Assembly (NCBI GenBank): GCA_948099385.1
Contig: CANUEZ040000024.1
Span: 26,881,001-26,945,000, forward strand
Source of the DNA: Fasciola hepatica
Lineage: Eukaryota; Platyhelminthes; Trematoda; Plagiorchiida; Fasciolidae
Direction of reading: 5' to 3'
Length of the DNA: 64,000 bases
Part shown: positions 1-11,294 of the stretch, one piece after another
Layout of the letters: the number at the start of each line of letters is the position of its first letter
Numbering within the stretch: position 1 is the stretch's first letter
Made by a program: the position numbers and the translations under genes
The notes under the pieces: model-generated
What the model saw: the letters and a program-made list of their open reading frames with translations, nothing else
The model's database searches: none
Told to the model about the DNA's origin: nothing

Positions 1-1140
1 CACGCAACAAGGTTTGACGCGCTCCTAGATGATACTGACACAGCCAAAAGTAACAAACCGTTGTTGAACCTCCTTGAGGAGTTTTCCGACACGTTCTTAT
101 AAGGGGACGAGAGATTAGGCCGGAAGGATTTAGTTAAACACCGAATTGACACGGGGACGCAAAACCCATGAAAATAGCCGCTAGACTGATACCAATTAAT
201 TATCAAGCGTAGGAGCAGCACACAATCGAGGAAATGCTGAAGAACGACGTTATTCAACCATCACACTCCCCTTGGTCGTCTCCAGTGGTGTTACTTAAGA
301 AGAAGGATGGAAAACTTCGTTTGTGCGTAGACTACAGGAAACCTAATGCCATCACCAAAAGGGATTCATTCCCACAGCCCGTCATGGACGACTTATTCCA
401 CGACCTAGGAGGTAACCAGTACTTCAGCACCCTAGACTTGTCCTCTGGGTGTTGGCAGGTTGAACTCACAGCTGAGGATCGGGAGAAGTCAGCGTTCGCG
501 ATTCAAACGGGGCTTTATGAGTTTCGGACCATGCATTAAGGGCTAATTAATGCACCTGCTACATTCCAAAGTTTGATTAATCGCATTTTGGACGGACTGA
601 TTCCCTCCAGATGCATTGTATACACCCATGACGTACTGATCCATGGGAGGACTAAAGAGGAACATTTAGGAAACTTGGAGCTGGTTCTGAGAAGAATTAG
701 AGTTTCGGACTTAAGCTTAAGCCATCCAAGTGCACATTTCTGTCCAAGGAAGTGAATTTTCTGGGCCACATTGTTTCGGACCAGGGAATAAGAACCGACC
801 CAGGAAAAGTCGAACAAGTCTTAAATTGGCCAACACCTAAAGACTTTACGGAATTGATGAGTTCCCTAGGGCTGGCTTCGTATTACCATCGCTTCTTCAA
901 AAGTTTTGCAGAACGGGGGTAGCACCGTTTAATGCCCTTCTGGGCAAAGACGGCGGCTTCAGCTGGGACGAGTGATGTGAGCAGTCCTTCTTCAGATTTA
1001 CGTTCGGTTCTTTGCGCAGCACCCGCGCTAGCCCTGCCCGACCTGGCTGAAGGAGCTAGTGAGTTTATTCTGGACACAGACGCGAGTGACGGAGCCATTA
1101 AAGGTGTGTTATCAGAGATCGGACGAGATGGATTAGAGCA
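1..1140 (+). pseudogene. Ty3/gypsy pol fragment (reverse transcriptase to start of RNase H)
   Basis: Translation in changing frames gives the usual gypsy order: a pre-RT segment with HRIDTG, the palm with SPWSSPVVLLKKKDG and CVDYRKPNAIT, LDLSSGCWQVEL, then NAPATFQ, the thumb/connection (VNFLGHIVSDQGI, SYYHRFFKSFAE) and the opening of RNase H (FILDTDASDGA). The catalytic Y-x-D-D box reads YTHD near 620-632, so an essential aspartate is lost. In-frame stops (near 110, 210 and 537) and frame changes near 700 and 900 confirm decay. The fragment is cut at 1140, inside RNase H, by the long terminal repeat of the BEL/Pao element that follows. It belongs to a different gypsy lineage from the CsRn1-like copies elsewhere in the window. 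Its upstream part lies outside the window. Confidence 0.85.
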
Positions 1141-1516
1141 TGTAAAAGCTGGTCGTGAAGAATCCCCCTTTTTCCCGCGCGACTCAGTGTTTTTCCTTAC
1201 ATCACTCATTTGCATACACTATTGACTTGTCTTTACGAACTCGTTGTTTTTCTGGACCAATTGTTGTTTGTTCGCGCCCAGAGCGCTACTTTGACACATC
1301 CTTGTTCAGGACCTGCATGAAGCACGTGCTGTTTGCTCACACGCTGCTACTCGGTTTCTCGTTGTTGAGTTCTTGTGATCGTATTATTGAGGTTTGTATA
1401 TTTTTGATGTCATTGTTCATGTAATAATCTAGTATCGTAGAATATCACGGATAATCGTCTTTTGATTTCGGGATCCGTTGCGAATTTGGCTACGCATTGC
1501 TCATACGTTCGTTACA
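1141..1516 (+). repeat. 5' LTR of decayed BEL/Pao copy
   Basis: About 376 bp, beginning TGTAAAAG and ending CGTTACA. It aligns along its full length with the LTR at 7456-7832, with scattered substitutions concentrated in the first 90 bases. Confidence 0.9.
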
Positions 1517-1557
1517 ATACTCAATAGATCAATTTGGAACGAGGAAAAACACGCAAA

Positions 1558-4500
1558 ATGCCAAGAAAATGATCAAAAGTAGTGGAATCTTGACAGGAAG
1601 TAACACGGTAAGTCTCTGGGGAGGTTTTGGGTACATTTGATTCTTTAGTTGTTGCTAGATCGCCTAGTCCTGTCAGTGCTAGTTCATGTGTTAATGAGAG
1701 CAATATTGATCGTAAGGATGTCGATTTATATAAGCTGAGAATACTAGACCTAGAGCAACAGCTACTATCGGCTAGACTACATGCCCAGGAAGCAGAGTAG
1801 AAGTGTACACAGAAAGAGCGAGAGCACCAGTCCAGCGACTACAACACTTCCGATAGATCAGGGTGCAACAAGATAGGGAACCCCACGCCGGTCGCCGACT
1901 ACAAACCACCATCGATCGATCTGCCTAGAATGGAACTATTGGTTTTCGACGGGCGAGCTGAGCAATACTGCAAGTTTGTCAATCAGTTCGAGACGTTCGT
2001 TTAAAATAACGTAACCGACCCTGGGCGAAGGCTTCTCTTTCTTACTCACTACTGCCGAGGCCGAGCAAGAGAAGCTATCGACGGGTGCACCATGCTCGAC
2101 CCAGAACAAGGCTACACAAGGGCAAGGAAGATTCTAAGGGACTTGTTTGGCCAACCTTTCAAAGTAGCCCGTAACCTAATAAAGGGCGTGATGGCAGAGG
2201 CAAAGAGAACCAAGGGCGACGTCTACACCATGGCCGACCTGGTGATCAAGATGCAGAACTGCTCAATAGCCCTCGACCATCTAGGTTACAGGGCCGACCT
2301 AGACGCCATGCACACTTTGGAAGGCATAGTCCGTCACCTCTCTCCCGAACTACAGGGCCGGTGGGTGGAAGAAGCAGAACAGATAAGCCAAAGCGACAGA
2401 GAAGCCAACTTCGAAGACCTGACCTAATACTTGGGCAGGAAAACGAAGATAGCTGACAGCAGATTCGGCCGACTCATCCGGGACAGCAACCGGGCAAACA
2501 AGCCCAGTAATCGCCAAGCTCAAACCCCTGTACGGGAACATCCAAAACACCAGCCTTGGACCAATACACACGTCATTTCACGAGCTGCTACGGTGCAAGC
2601 CAATCGCAGATCCTGTGGTACTAGCCATGGCCTACCAGAATGACCCGAGTTCGGCAACGCCACAATAGACGAACGGTGGGGAATGGCGAGGATTGCAGGA
2701 GCGTGTTATATTTGTCTCAACACCACGCACCGGGCGGCAGCCTGTAGGACAAGGAGCCGATGTGGTTACGAGGGCTGCACGGGCAGACACCATCGGCTGC
2801 TGCATCAGGCGAGAGTAAGCTTACACGAGACGAGTACCAAACCCAGCGCTATTTGTTCAACGCCACGATCTGCCAGTAAACCGGTACGTTTAGGCGTAGT
2901 GGCCGTGGGAGTAGTGACTCCGACTGGGGTGGTCAAAGCGCTGGCTTTCGTCGATAGTGGATCCGACACTACTCCAGTGAAGGAGCGGTTTGCCGACAAA
3001 CACCAACTGGCTAAAGGTGCGACGTCGTTGGCAGTGAGCACGGTGGGCGGAACACAGGTAATGACTGCCGGTAGGTTGAGGCTGCAACTCATCTCTAGAC
3101 ACTAACGAGGAAATTGAACCAACGGAGGCATTCACGTTAGCGGACCTCCCCACGCGAGCACCAAGGTCGGTCAACGCAATCTTGACTAGGTGGCCCCAAC
3201 GGCAGGATGTAACCGTTGTAGACTGGGAAGATGATGAAGTGGATCTTCTCATCGGCTGCGACGTGCCAGAGGCGCACTGGGTGCTTGGCCAGAGAGTAGG
3301 CGACCGCCAGGCGCCTTATGCCGTACGCACGACTCTGGGATGGATGTTATACGGTCCAGTAGGGGTACGTGGTTCCGTGAATTACTTATCCGCCGAAACG
3401 GACCGCATAGAGTATCATCTGCAGCGGCTGTATGAAAAGGAGTTTCATGACATTGGAGACGAAAGACCGACGTTGTCTCAAGAGGATCACTCCGCTCTAC
3501 AATCGGTGCGGCAAGGCACTAGAGGCCTCAAAAAACAGTTCGATGTTCCCCTCCCATGGCGCACACCGGTCGACCCGTGGACTGACAACAGAAATTATGT
3601 TCTCCAACGATTACTACGACTAAAAGAACGCTTCATTCGAGACCAGAATCTGTGGGAACGATACGCGGATTTGATGAAGCGAAACGAGGCCCTCGGTTAC
3701 GTTGAAAAGGTGCCTGTTAACACCGACAGCAAAAGGGGTATCTGGTATCTGCCTCACCATCCGGTTATCAACCCCAAGAAACCCAATAAACTGCGCGTGG
3801 TTTTCGACTGTGCGGCCAAGTTTCAGGGCAAGTCGTTAAACGATCGCCTACTACAGGGGCCTGACTGGACCACACCACTGATCGATGTTCTGTGCCGTTT
3901 CAGAGTGGGTAAAGTGGCTTTGTCTGCCGACATTAGGGAAATGTTCCATCAGGTGAAGATTCCGGTAGGAGAACGAGATGCTTTGCGTTTCCTGTGGTGG
4001 GAAGGGAGCGACCGGGACAACGCAGTGGTGAATTATAGGATGACCGTCCACCCCTTCGGAGCCATATCGTCACCATTTTGTGCGAACTACGCCCTCTGAG
4101 AATCAGCGAACAAACATGGCAATCTAGTACATCGGACGGTGGTAGATAGCGTCAGCAGGATCTTCTACATCGACGACTACCTTGGGTCATTCGATGATGT
4201 GAAATCAGCTCTAGAGCAGTTCAGGGGTCTGACGAGATTGCTGGAATAGGGCGGCTTCCATCTAACTAAATGGATGTCGAACGCTTCAGAAGTGCTGAAG
4301 GTTATCCCGTATCACGAAAAAGCCGAAAGGGTAAGCGATTTGGACGGCTCTCCATCCCCAATCGAGTGCACTTTAGGAATACAATGGGACGCGGGAACGG
4401 ACGACCTTGTTTTCGAGCTAAACTTTCCAGAGCTGCCAACAACCCGTCGTGGCATACTATCTGCTGTCTCAAGTTTGTTCGACCCGCTCGGTTTCGTCTC

Positions 4501-6754
4501 ACCATGGCTGCTACCCGGAAAGATTTCGCTGCAGCGGCTGTGCCGTAAGAAAGTTGATTGGGACCAGTCACTGGGCCGAGAGGACCGGTTGGACCGGGAA
4601 GAATTTTTGAACACCTTGAAGAAATTAGGGGACATAAGAATCCCACGATGTTTGACTCCTGGCCATACGACACGGACTGGAGAACTACATGCCTTTTCCG
4701 ATGCATCTGAAGCCGGTTATGAAGCTTTTGTGTACGGACGACGGTGCGCAGGAGGTGGACAATATACTTCGAGGATCCTGTTCGCCAAAGCCCGCGTTGC
4801 CCCACTGAAGTCGGTCTCAATCCCACGCCTTGAACTCAGCGCAGCCGTGTTGGCAGTCAGGGTGGTGCAAGCTGTGAAGAGATGTTTCGACCTCTACGTT
4901 TGGTCGGTCAGCTTCTCAACGGATTCAACGATAGTACTTTACTACATTAACAACGTACGGAGCCGGTTTAGTACTTTCGTTGCTAACCGGCTCACGATTA
5001 TCCACGATGAATCGGTCACGCACCAGTGGAGTCATGTCAGGTCTGGCGATAATCCGGCCGACCTGTGCTCCCGATGTGCGGCCAACTTCAGGCAACTGGA
5101 CACGTGGACGAGAGGGCCAAACTTCCTGCACTTACCCAAACAGGACTGGCCTGTGTTTGACTTAAAACCCCCTACGGAATTGGAACTGGAGATCAGATGC
5201 GCAGTGATAGCGGCCAACGTCGCCGAAGCGGCTTCCGTTCTATCGCGACTGGTCAGGTTTTCTTCCTGGATGAAGACGCTTCGTTCGCTAGTTTGGTTAA
5301 CCAGGTTCAAGAGAAATTTACTAGTCATGAAGGGGCTACGCCCCTCAGGCCGGGTACGGGTCGGCCCGATAAGTCCCGATGAGCTACAAGCGGCAGAGTA
5401 CGATATTTTTCGAATGATACAACGCGAGGCTTTCGCCCGAGAACTCAAGAGGGCGGAAGAAGTGGGGCCGACCAATAAGGACATGCCATCTCCAAGAGGC
5501 GAGCCGAGGCGTTTAAACCCCAAACTCATCGACGGACTGTTGTGGGTGGATGGTAGGCTGACGAACGCCCACCTGAGCTTCGACACAAAGTATCCTATAC
5601 TGCTGCCTGCGAGACAACCTGTAGTAGAGCTAATGATTCAACACGTCCACGCCGTGGAGGGACATGCCGGGGAAAATCACGTGACGAGCGCCATCCGAAA
5701 GCGTCTTTGGTTGTTGAGAGGACGAGAGGCTGTAAAACGCGTAATCCGACGGTGTGTGCAATGTAGGAGACGCAATGCCACGGCGGGCAAACAGCTCATG
5801 GCCCCACTATCAGAATGCAGGGTGACTACGGGCTGGTGGCCACTCAGCGACACCGGTTTGGACCATTTCGGGCGCTTATGGGTCAAGTGTGGGAAAAGAT
5901 TAGAAAAGCGATATGGATGTATCATGACGTGCATGAAGTCACGTGCGGTAAACCCAGAAGTCGCACATTCGATGACGACCGATTCGTTTCTACGGGCCTT
6001 GCAAAGATTTATCAACCAAAGAGGCGTATCGGCCGATATATACTCAGATAATGGATCGAACTTTGTGGGCGCTCACCGTGAATTGCAGCATTGGCACAAG
6101 AACATGAACAGGGAGGAACTGCGGGATCGAACCGTGGCCTACAGCATACGATGGCATTTCAACCCCCCACAGGCCAGCCACCGAGGCGGCGTATGGGAAC
6201 GCATGATCCGGTCCGCCAGACGGATATTGCTGTCAATCGTGGAGCAGCAGCCGCCCGACGACGAGACGCTGAACGCCGTCATGACTGAGGTGGAGCGAAT
6301 CCTGAACAACCGCCCCCTGGTTCCAGTGTTGAACGGCGACCCCACCCACCTGGCGCTCACCCCAAACGACTTATTGACGTTAAGGTCGAACGAGGGTTTC
6401 CGAGGGCCGGTAAACCTTCGTGGGAGCTACCTCCACGGGTGGAAGCAAGCGAACTATCTTGCCAAGGTCTTCTGGAGGCGATGGCTACGGGAGTGCCTAC
6501 CGGCTTTGCAGACTCGACAGAAGTGGCTGGCCAAAACAAGACCATTCAAAGCTGGGGACGTGGTTATGATCGCCGACGAACGCGCACATTTCAGCACTTG
6601 GTCTTTGGGAGTAGTTACGGAAACCATCAAAAGCACTGACGGAATGATAAGAACGGTGAAGGTGAAGACAGCTAACGGAGTGCTCATTCGTGACATACGC
6701 AGTATTAACCTACTCGAGAGCGGAGACGGAGGAGCTGATAACCCTGAGGCCTAG
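1558..6754 (+). pseudogene. BEL/Pao gag-pol, interrupted
   Basis: This is the counterpart of the intact 1731-aa polyprotein at 53980-59175. The ATG at 1558 is followed by an in-frame TGA after four codons, and further stops lie near 1798, 2002, 2425 and 2641. Around 3098 a CT dinucleotide is missing relative to the intact copy, which shifts the frame after the protease. The RT part (3182-4099) is readable up to a TGA replacing an arginine codon at about 4097; the next segment has YIDD in place of YVDD and another TAG near 4247. From 4274 to 6754 an 826-codon frame stays open and covers RNase H, integrase (H2C2 zinc site, catalytic D, D, E retained) and the C-terminal domain. Gag homology includes the DUF1759-type region and the zinc knuckles. 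Confidence 0.92.
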
Positions 6755-7154
6755 TAAACCTTTTCACACCGGTCATCGAGGTGGATAAAGAAACACCATA
6801 TATACCACACGGCCTCCGTCAAACACGTTACAGTGCTCGCGATCTTTCGTTGACATAACAGAAGGTTCCTTCAGACATGTAAAGATGAATGAGACCCGAT
6901 TGTACATCCCGATACATACACACATGCCCGACGCACTCTACATCCCGTAACCCCATCAAACATGTGACAATGTTCGTTGTTTTGCTTTTTGTTGACGTTA
7001 CCGAATGCCCCTTGCATATGTGGAAGTAGCGGAGCTTAGGTTACACACACACGCTACATTTTACTCGTTTTCTTGCCACACGGTCTTTTTTTGACATTGC
7101 AGAAAGTCCTCTTTGATGTGTAGTCATACCTGTGATTTCATTGTACACCCCGGC

Positions 7155-7182
7155 ACACACACACACACACACTCACACGCAC
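7155..7182. repeat. (CA)n microsatellite in BEL/Pao 3' UTR
   Basis: A short CA run in the 3' untranslated region of the decayed copy. The same position in the intact element (about 59575-59608) is roughly twice as long. Confidence 0.8.
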
Positions 7183-7455
7183 ACTCAAGCACATACATCC
7201 AGGACCGGACGGCCCCTTACGAGGACAACATCTATGTGACCCTTCACGCCCGCCATCGGTCATTTGGTCTCGTGGAAGATGTAGACTAGCCTCACGTCGA
7301 TGTAGCCAATAAGTTAGGTGCGACCAGTAGTAGAACGTTGACGACGAGCATTAGACGCCCGCACTGACAGCAGGGCCTAGTCAGGTAGAGGAAATCAGTA
7401 CCTCTATACCGAACCCTTGACTCTGCTAAAGATGCAGGAGGATTTTGGTGGGCGG

Positions 7456-7832
7456 TGTAACAGCCGGTCGTGGAAAATCCCCCTTTTTTCCCTCGCGACT
7501 CGGTGTTTTTCCCTACATCACTCATCTACCTACACTATTGACTTGTCTTTACGAACTCGTTGTTTTTCTGGACCAATTGTTGTTTGTTCGCGCCCAGAGC
7601 GCTACTTTGACACATCCTTGTTCAGGACCTGCATGAAGCACGTGCTGTTTGCTCACACGCTGCTACTCGGTTTCTCGTTGTTGAGTTCTTGTGATCGTAT
7701 TATTGAGGTTTGTATATTTTTGATGTCATTGTTCATGTAATAATCTAGTATCGTAGAATATCACGGATAATCGTTTTTTGATTTCGGGATCCGTTGCGAA
7801 TTTGGCTACGCATTGCTCAAACGTTCGTTACA
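7456..7832 (+). repeat. 3' LTR of decayed BEL/Pao copy
   Basis: 377 bp, TGTAACAG to CGTTACA, preceded by a purine-rich tract (GGAGGATTTTGGTGGGCGG) identical to the tract in front of the intact element's 3' LTR. It ends directly against the MULE pseudogene. Confidence 0.92.
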
Positions 7833-9250
7833 GCCTGCATGACAATGGCAGCGGCAACAACGTGGCTGCATGGTAGCAACCACTGCTTAGAAAAGGGGCG
7901 TGCAGGCTGGAGTAACCCCCATGGTTACCATAGCCGCACAGGCCAGCACACGCTTAACACTCCAACGGCCAGAATGGTGACTAACATTGCGAACAGCATG
8001 CCTACTTCTGTACTTTTGAACGGCTTCACGGGTAAAGCCGGTAAGCCCTCCAATGTAACTGGAATACATATGGAACCCCGCCGCTGGCTTAAAAGAACCC
8101 ACTAACTCCTTCCCAATCCGTCTACGACGGCTTTCCTCCAACTCCTCGGATCGCTTCAGGATCCGGGCGAAGACATCCACCAGGGAGGACCTGGTGGATA
8201 ACCCTGCCCTCAAATACCTATTCTCAACTTCCACCATGTTCGTCGTGAAGGTCCCAAGCGAGGTTGCCCACTTAACGCTATGAGCAGCCCACGTGTCTTC
8301 AAAGGGCAACCAACTCCGACTTAGATATGCAAAAGCCATTGGGCTGTGACTGGCGATTGCAGCCTTGAACCTATCGAAAAGAACCTTCGCAGACGCGTCA
8401 ACCATGTTTCGTATCCACTGATGGATGCGTCGTTTGTCTTTCATACTCACATGACTAAGCTGAAAGCAGTGCTTCTACACATCACGAAGAACATGGAACT
8501 GACAAAACAGTATCCGAGATTCGGGGTATGATTCCCAAAAGGCGGAATATTGTGCAAGGCTTCGATCTACAATGATGCTTTTCGGCTTGACAGACACCGG
8601 TAGTTGCTCCTTCATTTCTTTTATAGCACGACTATAACTTACGCCACTCTCATTTGGAAGAATGGTGTAGAAAAAATACCTACCTAAGCCGCTCTCATAT
8701 ATGAACATCGCGTGCCATAAGACGTACCCACCCCGGTTTGACTGATGCGTTGCATCAGCCAGCACTACCTCACAATATCTAGCCACTAACACTTTAACCG
8801 AATGAGGCACGTATAAAAAGTACCTCACAACCCCGTCCTCCGACACTATACGCAAATCCCCCTTATATTCTACCATCTCCTTTATCCTCAGTGCATCCGA
8901 ACGAGCATCGAGATGCACTGGCCTAGCCCTTAAAGCGTGCACATCTGTCACCGTAAACAACCTGTTGAAATTGTTCCGTGCGCAAGTACATGTTTCACTA
9001 GCATTGCGAAAAGTTGCCATCATTCTGGCAACCTCAGTCTCCTGATCAGCAGTTGGTCTCTTATTCTTAGCACACATCTTGTCATTGAACAGATAAAAGT
9101 CGTGGTTGTGCAGCAGACACCTGTGCACCTACTTGTACTGAGATCCAACAGCAAGGACAATGACAAATGCAGGACAGTGAGTATTTCGGTATCCGTGGGA
9201 ATTATTACATATATGCACCACTACACTCACCTTGTGGCAGCCATTTGAGG
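7833..9250 (-). pseudogene. Mutator-like (MULE) DDE transposase with C-terminal SWIM-type finger
   Basis: Two long reading frames on the minus strand, 9128-8475 and 8450-7887, lie in the same frame and are separated by one TAG at 8475-8477. The first half has the MULE core: a first acidic residue in VVLADATHQSN, a second in SIIVDRSLAQYSAF, and the following C-x2-H (FCQFHVLRDV). The second half carries TNMVEVENRYLRAG, where the MULE catalytic glutamate is expected. Past 7887, in another frame, FSKQWLLPCSHVVAAA resembles the end of a SWIM zinc finger (C-x-C-xn-C-x-H). The BEL/Pao LTR cuts it there. A possible donor (AAG|GTGAGT, intron side starting at 9230) suggests an upstream exon, but that exon is uncertain. 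Terminal inverted repeats were not found. An in-frame stop and a C-terminal frameshift mark it as inactive but not ancient. Confidence 0.75.
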
Positions 9251-9710
9251 CATGCGGTTGTGAAAGCAACAATATTTTACACTATAAAAAGGAAACGATT
9301 TCGGGAAGGCACCGGGATGCGTGGGCAGCCAATTTGAACCACTTTCACTATCATAAATTTAAAAGGAAGTTAAAGTTTCCCTCTGAAAAATACGAAAATC
9401 ATTATCAACCCCTGAAACACTTGTGTACAGATCACGAACCAAACGAGCGAACGCTCCGGAATCACCGGCCGTAGCCGGGCCGGCAGCATCGGACGCCATT
9501 ACGGCCAACTGCGATGACGCCCTTGATCACAACGCTTATATACTCCCAGACCACACACTCAAACAAATATCGCACTAGAATATTTCACGTCGATCTCATT
9601 TTCTACGGGCAACAACTCACCTGTTCAAACCATTTCACATATGAAAATCCCACAACTTCAGTCGGGCCATATTTAAGCCCGTATGTTTGGACACTATCGT
9701 GCAAGGATGG
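9251..9710. other. No recognisable feature
   Basis: About 460 bp beyond the MULE 5' side with only short open frames and no recognisable domain. It may include the untranslated end of the MULE transposon. Confidence 0.4.
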
Positions 9711-9804
9711 TAGCGTTCTGCAGCCCAAAAGCGCGTTGTTTAAAATTTTGCAATAGCGGGCAGGAAACGTTCTGTGGAACAACAGCGCGTTGTTTAAAAA
9801 TTTG
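9711..9804. repeat. 54-bp imperfect tandem repeat, about 1.8 units
   Basis: CGTTCTG followed by AGCGCGTTGTTTAAA recurs at a 54-bp period (9714 and 9768; 9731 and 9785). It lies immediately upstream of the hammerhead-like repeat. Confidence 0.6.
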
Positions 9805-9820
9805 GCGCCGATATAAATGG

Positions 9821-10053
9821 GTGCGGCAACAACCGCGAAACCGGTCGTGTGCTTCCGAGGAAATTTTGTCCACACGTTAACATACTACTTACTATCAATA
9901 TGAGCGCTTGCACATGCAGCCTCGTTGTTCGTTGGGTTAGCAGTGACCCAGGCACGAATAAATATGAGAAATCACAGTTGTGATTCATTTGTGGGCTCTT
10001 CAATGAAGAGTATCCATTCACACTCCAGACGCTTCAAATTAGATTCTAGTGAA

Positions 10054-10055
<2 letters not shown>
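9821..10055 (+). repeat. Short interspersed or satellite-like repeat, copy 1, with 3' half of a hammerhead-like motif
   Basis: Shares two blocks with 45391-45625. Block X is AACCGGTCGTGTGCTTCC followed by GAGGAAATTTTGTCCAC and CTACTTACTATCA (9839-9898). Block Y is the palindrome ATCACAGTTGTGAT (9971-9984) followed by CAATGAAGAGTATCC and CACTCC.GACGC (to about 10050). Before block X, GCGG-CAACAA-CCGC (9823-9836) forms a 4-bp hairpin followed by GAAAC, as stem II plus the GAAA box of a hammerhead ribozyme. The CTGATGA box expected upstream is not recognisable in this copy. Here the order is X then Y then (AT)n, whereas at 45 kb it is (AT)n then Y then X. Confidence 0.6.

Positions 10056-10103
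<48 letters not shown>
10056..10103. repeat. (AT)n microsatellite
   Basis: Uninterrupted AT dinucleotide run of about 48 bp directly after block Y of the preceding repeat. The other copy of the repeat at 45 kb is also bordered by (AT)n. Confidence 0.95.
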
Positions 10104-10106
<3 letters not shown>

Positions 10107-10308
10107 AATACACCAGACCTATCTACATTATTTAGGTATACAAATACAATTGCAGCTTATTCCTTCTTATGATCAATTTAGCTGTATAGTTCCCCGTCTT
10201 GCTGTACAATTCCCATTTCTTGGTACCGGTTATCGTGGACTGTATCTTTGTACAAATTGCTGTACTTTGACCGAAAATGGCAACTAAGTTATCGCTGTAG
10301 TAGGCTGG

Positions 10309-10396
10309 ATGCAAAGTCTTCCTTGGGGGTTGCACGTGTACGACCTGCAAAGACAGAAAGAAGACTCGGTGAGCCGGAGCTCAGTAAGTGCATCAA
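10309..10396 (-). repeat. LTR-like fragment related to 40940-41050
   Basis: The reverse complement matches part of the LTR-like sequence at 40.9-41.2 kb: both contain CTTTCTGT..CTTTGCAG.TCGT, then ACGTGCAACCCCCA, preceded by a CACTTACT..GC segment. By eye the similarity is about three quarters over 85-90 bp, so this is an old relic. Confidence 0.5.
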
Positions 10397-10399
10397 CAA

Positions 10400-11020
10400 G
10401 CATCAACATTTACACCGAAAATGATGGGAGTGGCGATCTGTCTGAGCGTATTACACAGTTAACAGGTTTGAGCGGTAACAGCCTTGCGCAACCCTTAAAT
10501 ACTACAAAGTGGCTAAGGTAAACAAAAGTCGCCGCAAAAGTAGGAACACCATTCTTATTTTCCGCAAAAATGACTTCATCAGCTCCAGCCATTTTCTTCA
10601 ATATTCACGAATAACGCCAATTTGGCCGTCATTAAGGTTGGACCACAAGACACTATCATAGCGGCCAGTTATTAGATTGTGTTCGTTGGGCAAGTGAAAA
10701 TGAAATTGTTTACTTAGGGAACTTGATTGATCAGTTGATTACTTGCGTACTTTCGTAAACCTTGTATATGCTAGAAATACCTGGTGGTTGGAGATACGTG
10801 TGCTACTTCGAAATTTGGGTTTAAATTTAAAGATGGATTGAAATCGTACATCGATTTTGGATTGGTTTCGGTGTGCCCTTCCGGTACGGACACTCCACTG
10901 GTAATATGGCCCTGTGAGTTGCCGTGTGGTTTGGATTTTCGGATTGTTCTCAGCGATAAGCATCTTTGCATTGTTTGGTGGAATAACACGTTATTTCGCC
11001 CAAACTAACGTATCGCAATT
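10400..11020. other. No recognisable feature
   Basis: About 600 bp between the LTR relic and the gypsy element. Only short open frames without recognisable domains are seen. Confidence 0.4.
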
Positions 11021-11025
11021 AGTAT

Positions 11026-11294
11026 TTAAGATTAATCTCAGTTAAGTCAGGACCTGCTCCCGTATAGAGTCTATAGCCCGTGGTCCTCGGTATGTGACAC
11101 GTTAGCGAATATACTCGGCGGCGCGCAAAGCAGAACTCAAAACGCTGGAGCGGGACAACGTGTGTATTGGAGGAGCGCAACGGCGTGCAGACGACGTACA
11201 CAGGCGGAGCAAGTGGCGCCACCGAAAACGGTCATTGTTCAAATAAACAAATTTGTTAGTCTTCGTCATCGAGTGCTTTATTGGTAGCACTACA
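11026..11294 (-). repeat. 3' LTR of CsRn1-like element
   Basis: 269 bp. Read on the minus strand it starts TGTAGTGCTACCAATAAAGC, which includes an AATAAA polyadenylation-like signal. Its distal terminal CA has decayed to AA. A purine tract (AGGGGGAAACCCC, about 11295-11308 on the minus strand) sits immediately upstream as the probable polypurine tract. Confidence 0.92.

Larger units (their letters stand above)
1141..7832 (+). mobile_element. BEL/Pao LTR retrotransposon, decayed copy
   Basis: Two related LTRs (1141-1516 and 7456-7832) bound an internal region collinear with the intact element at 53560-60257, in the same orientation and at high identity. Both LTRs share diagnostic bases that differ from the young element (for example GCATGAAGCACGTGCTGTTT against GCGTGACGCACGTGCTGTCT), so they belong to one older subfamily. 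No target duplication is visible: GAGCA precedes the left LTR and GCCTG follows the right one. The left flank is a gypsy pol and the right flank is a MULE transposase. The copy may therefore be a recombinant of two insertions. Gag-pol carries several stops and frameshifts. Confidence 0.92.
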
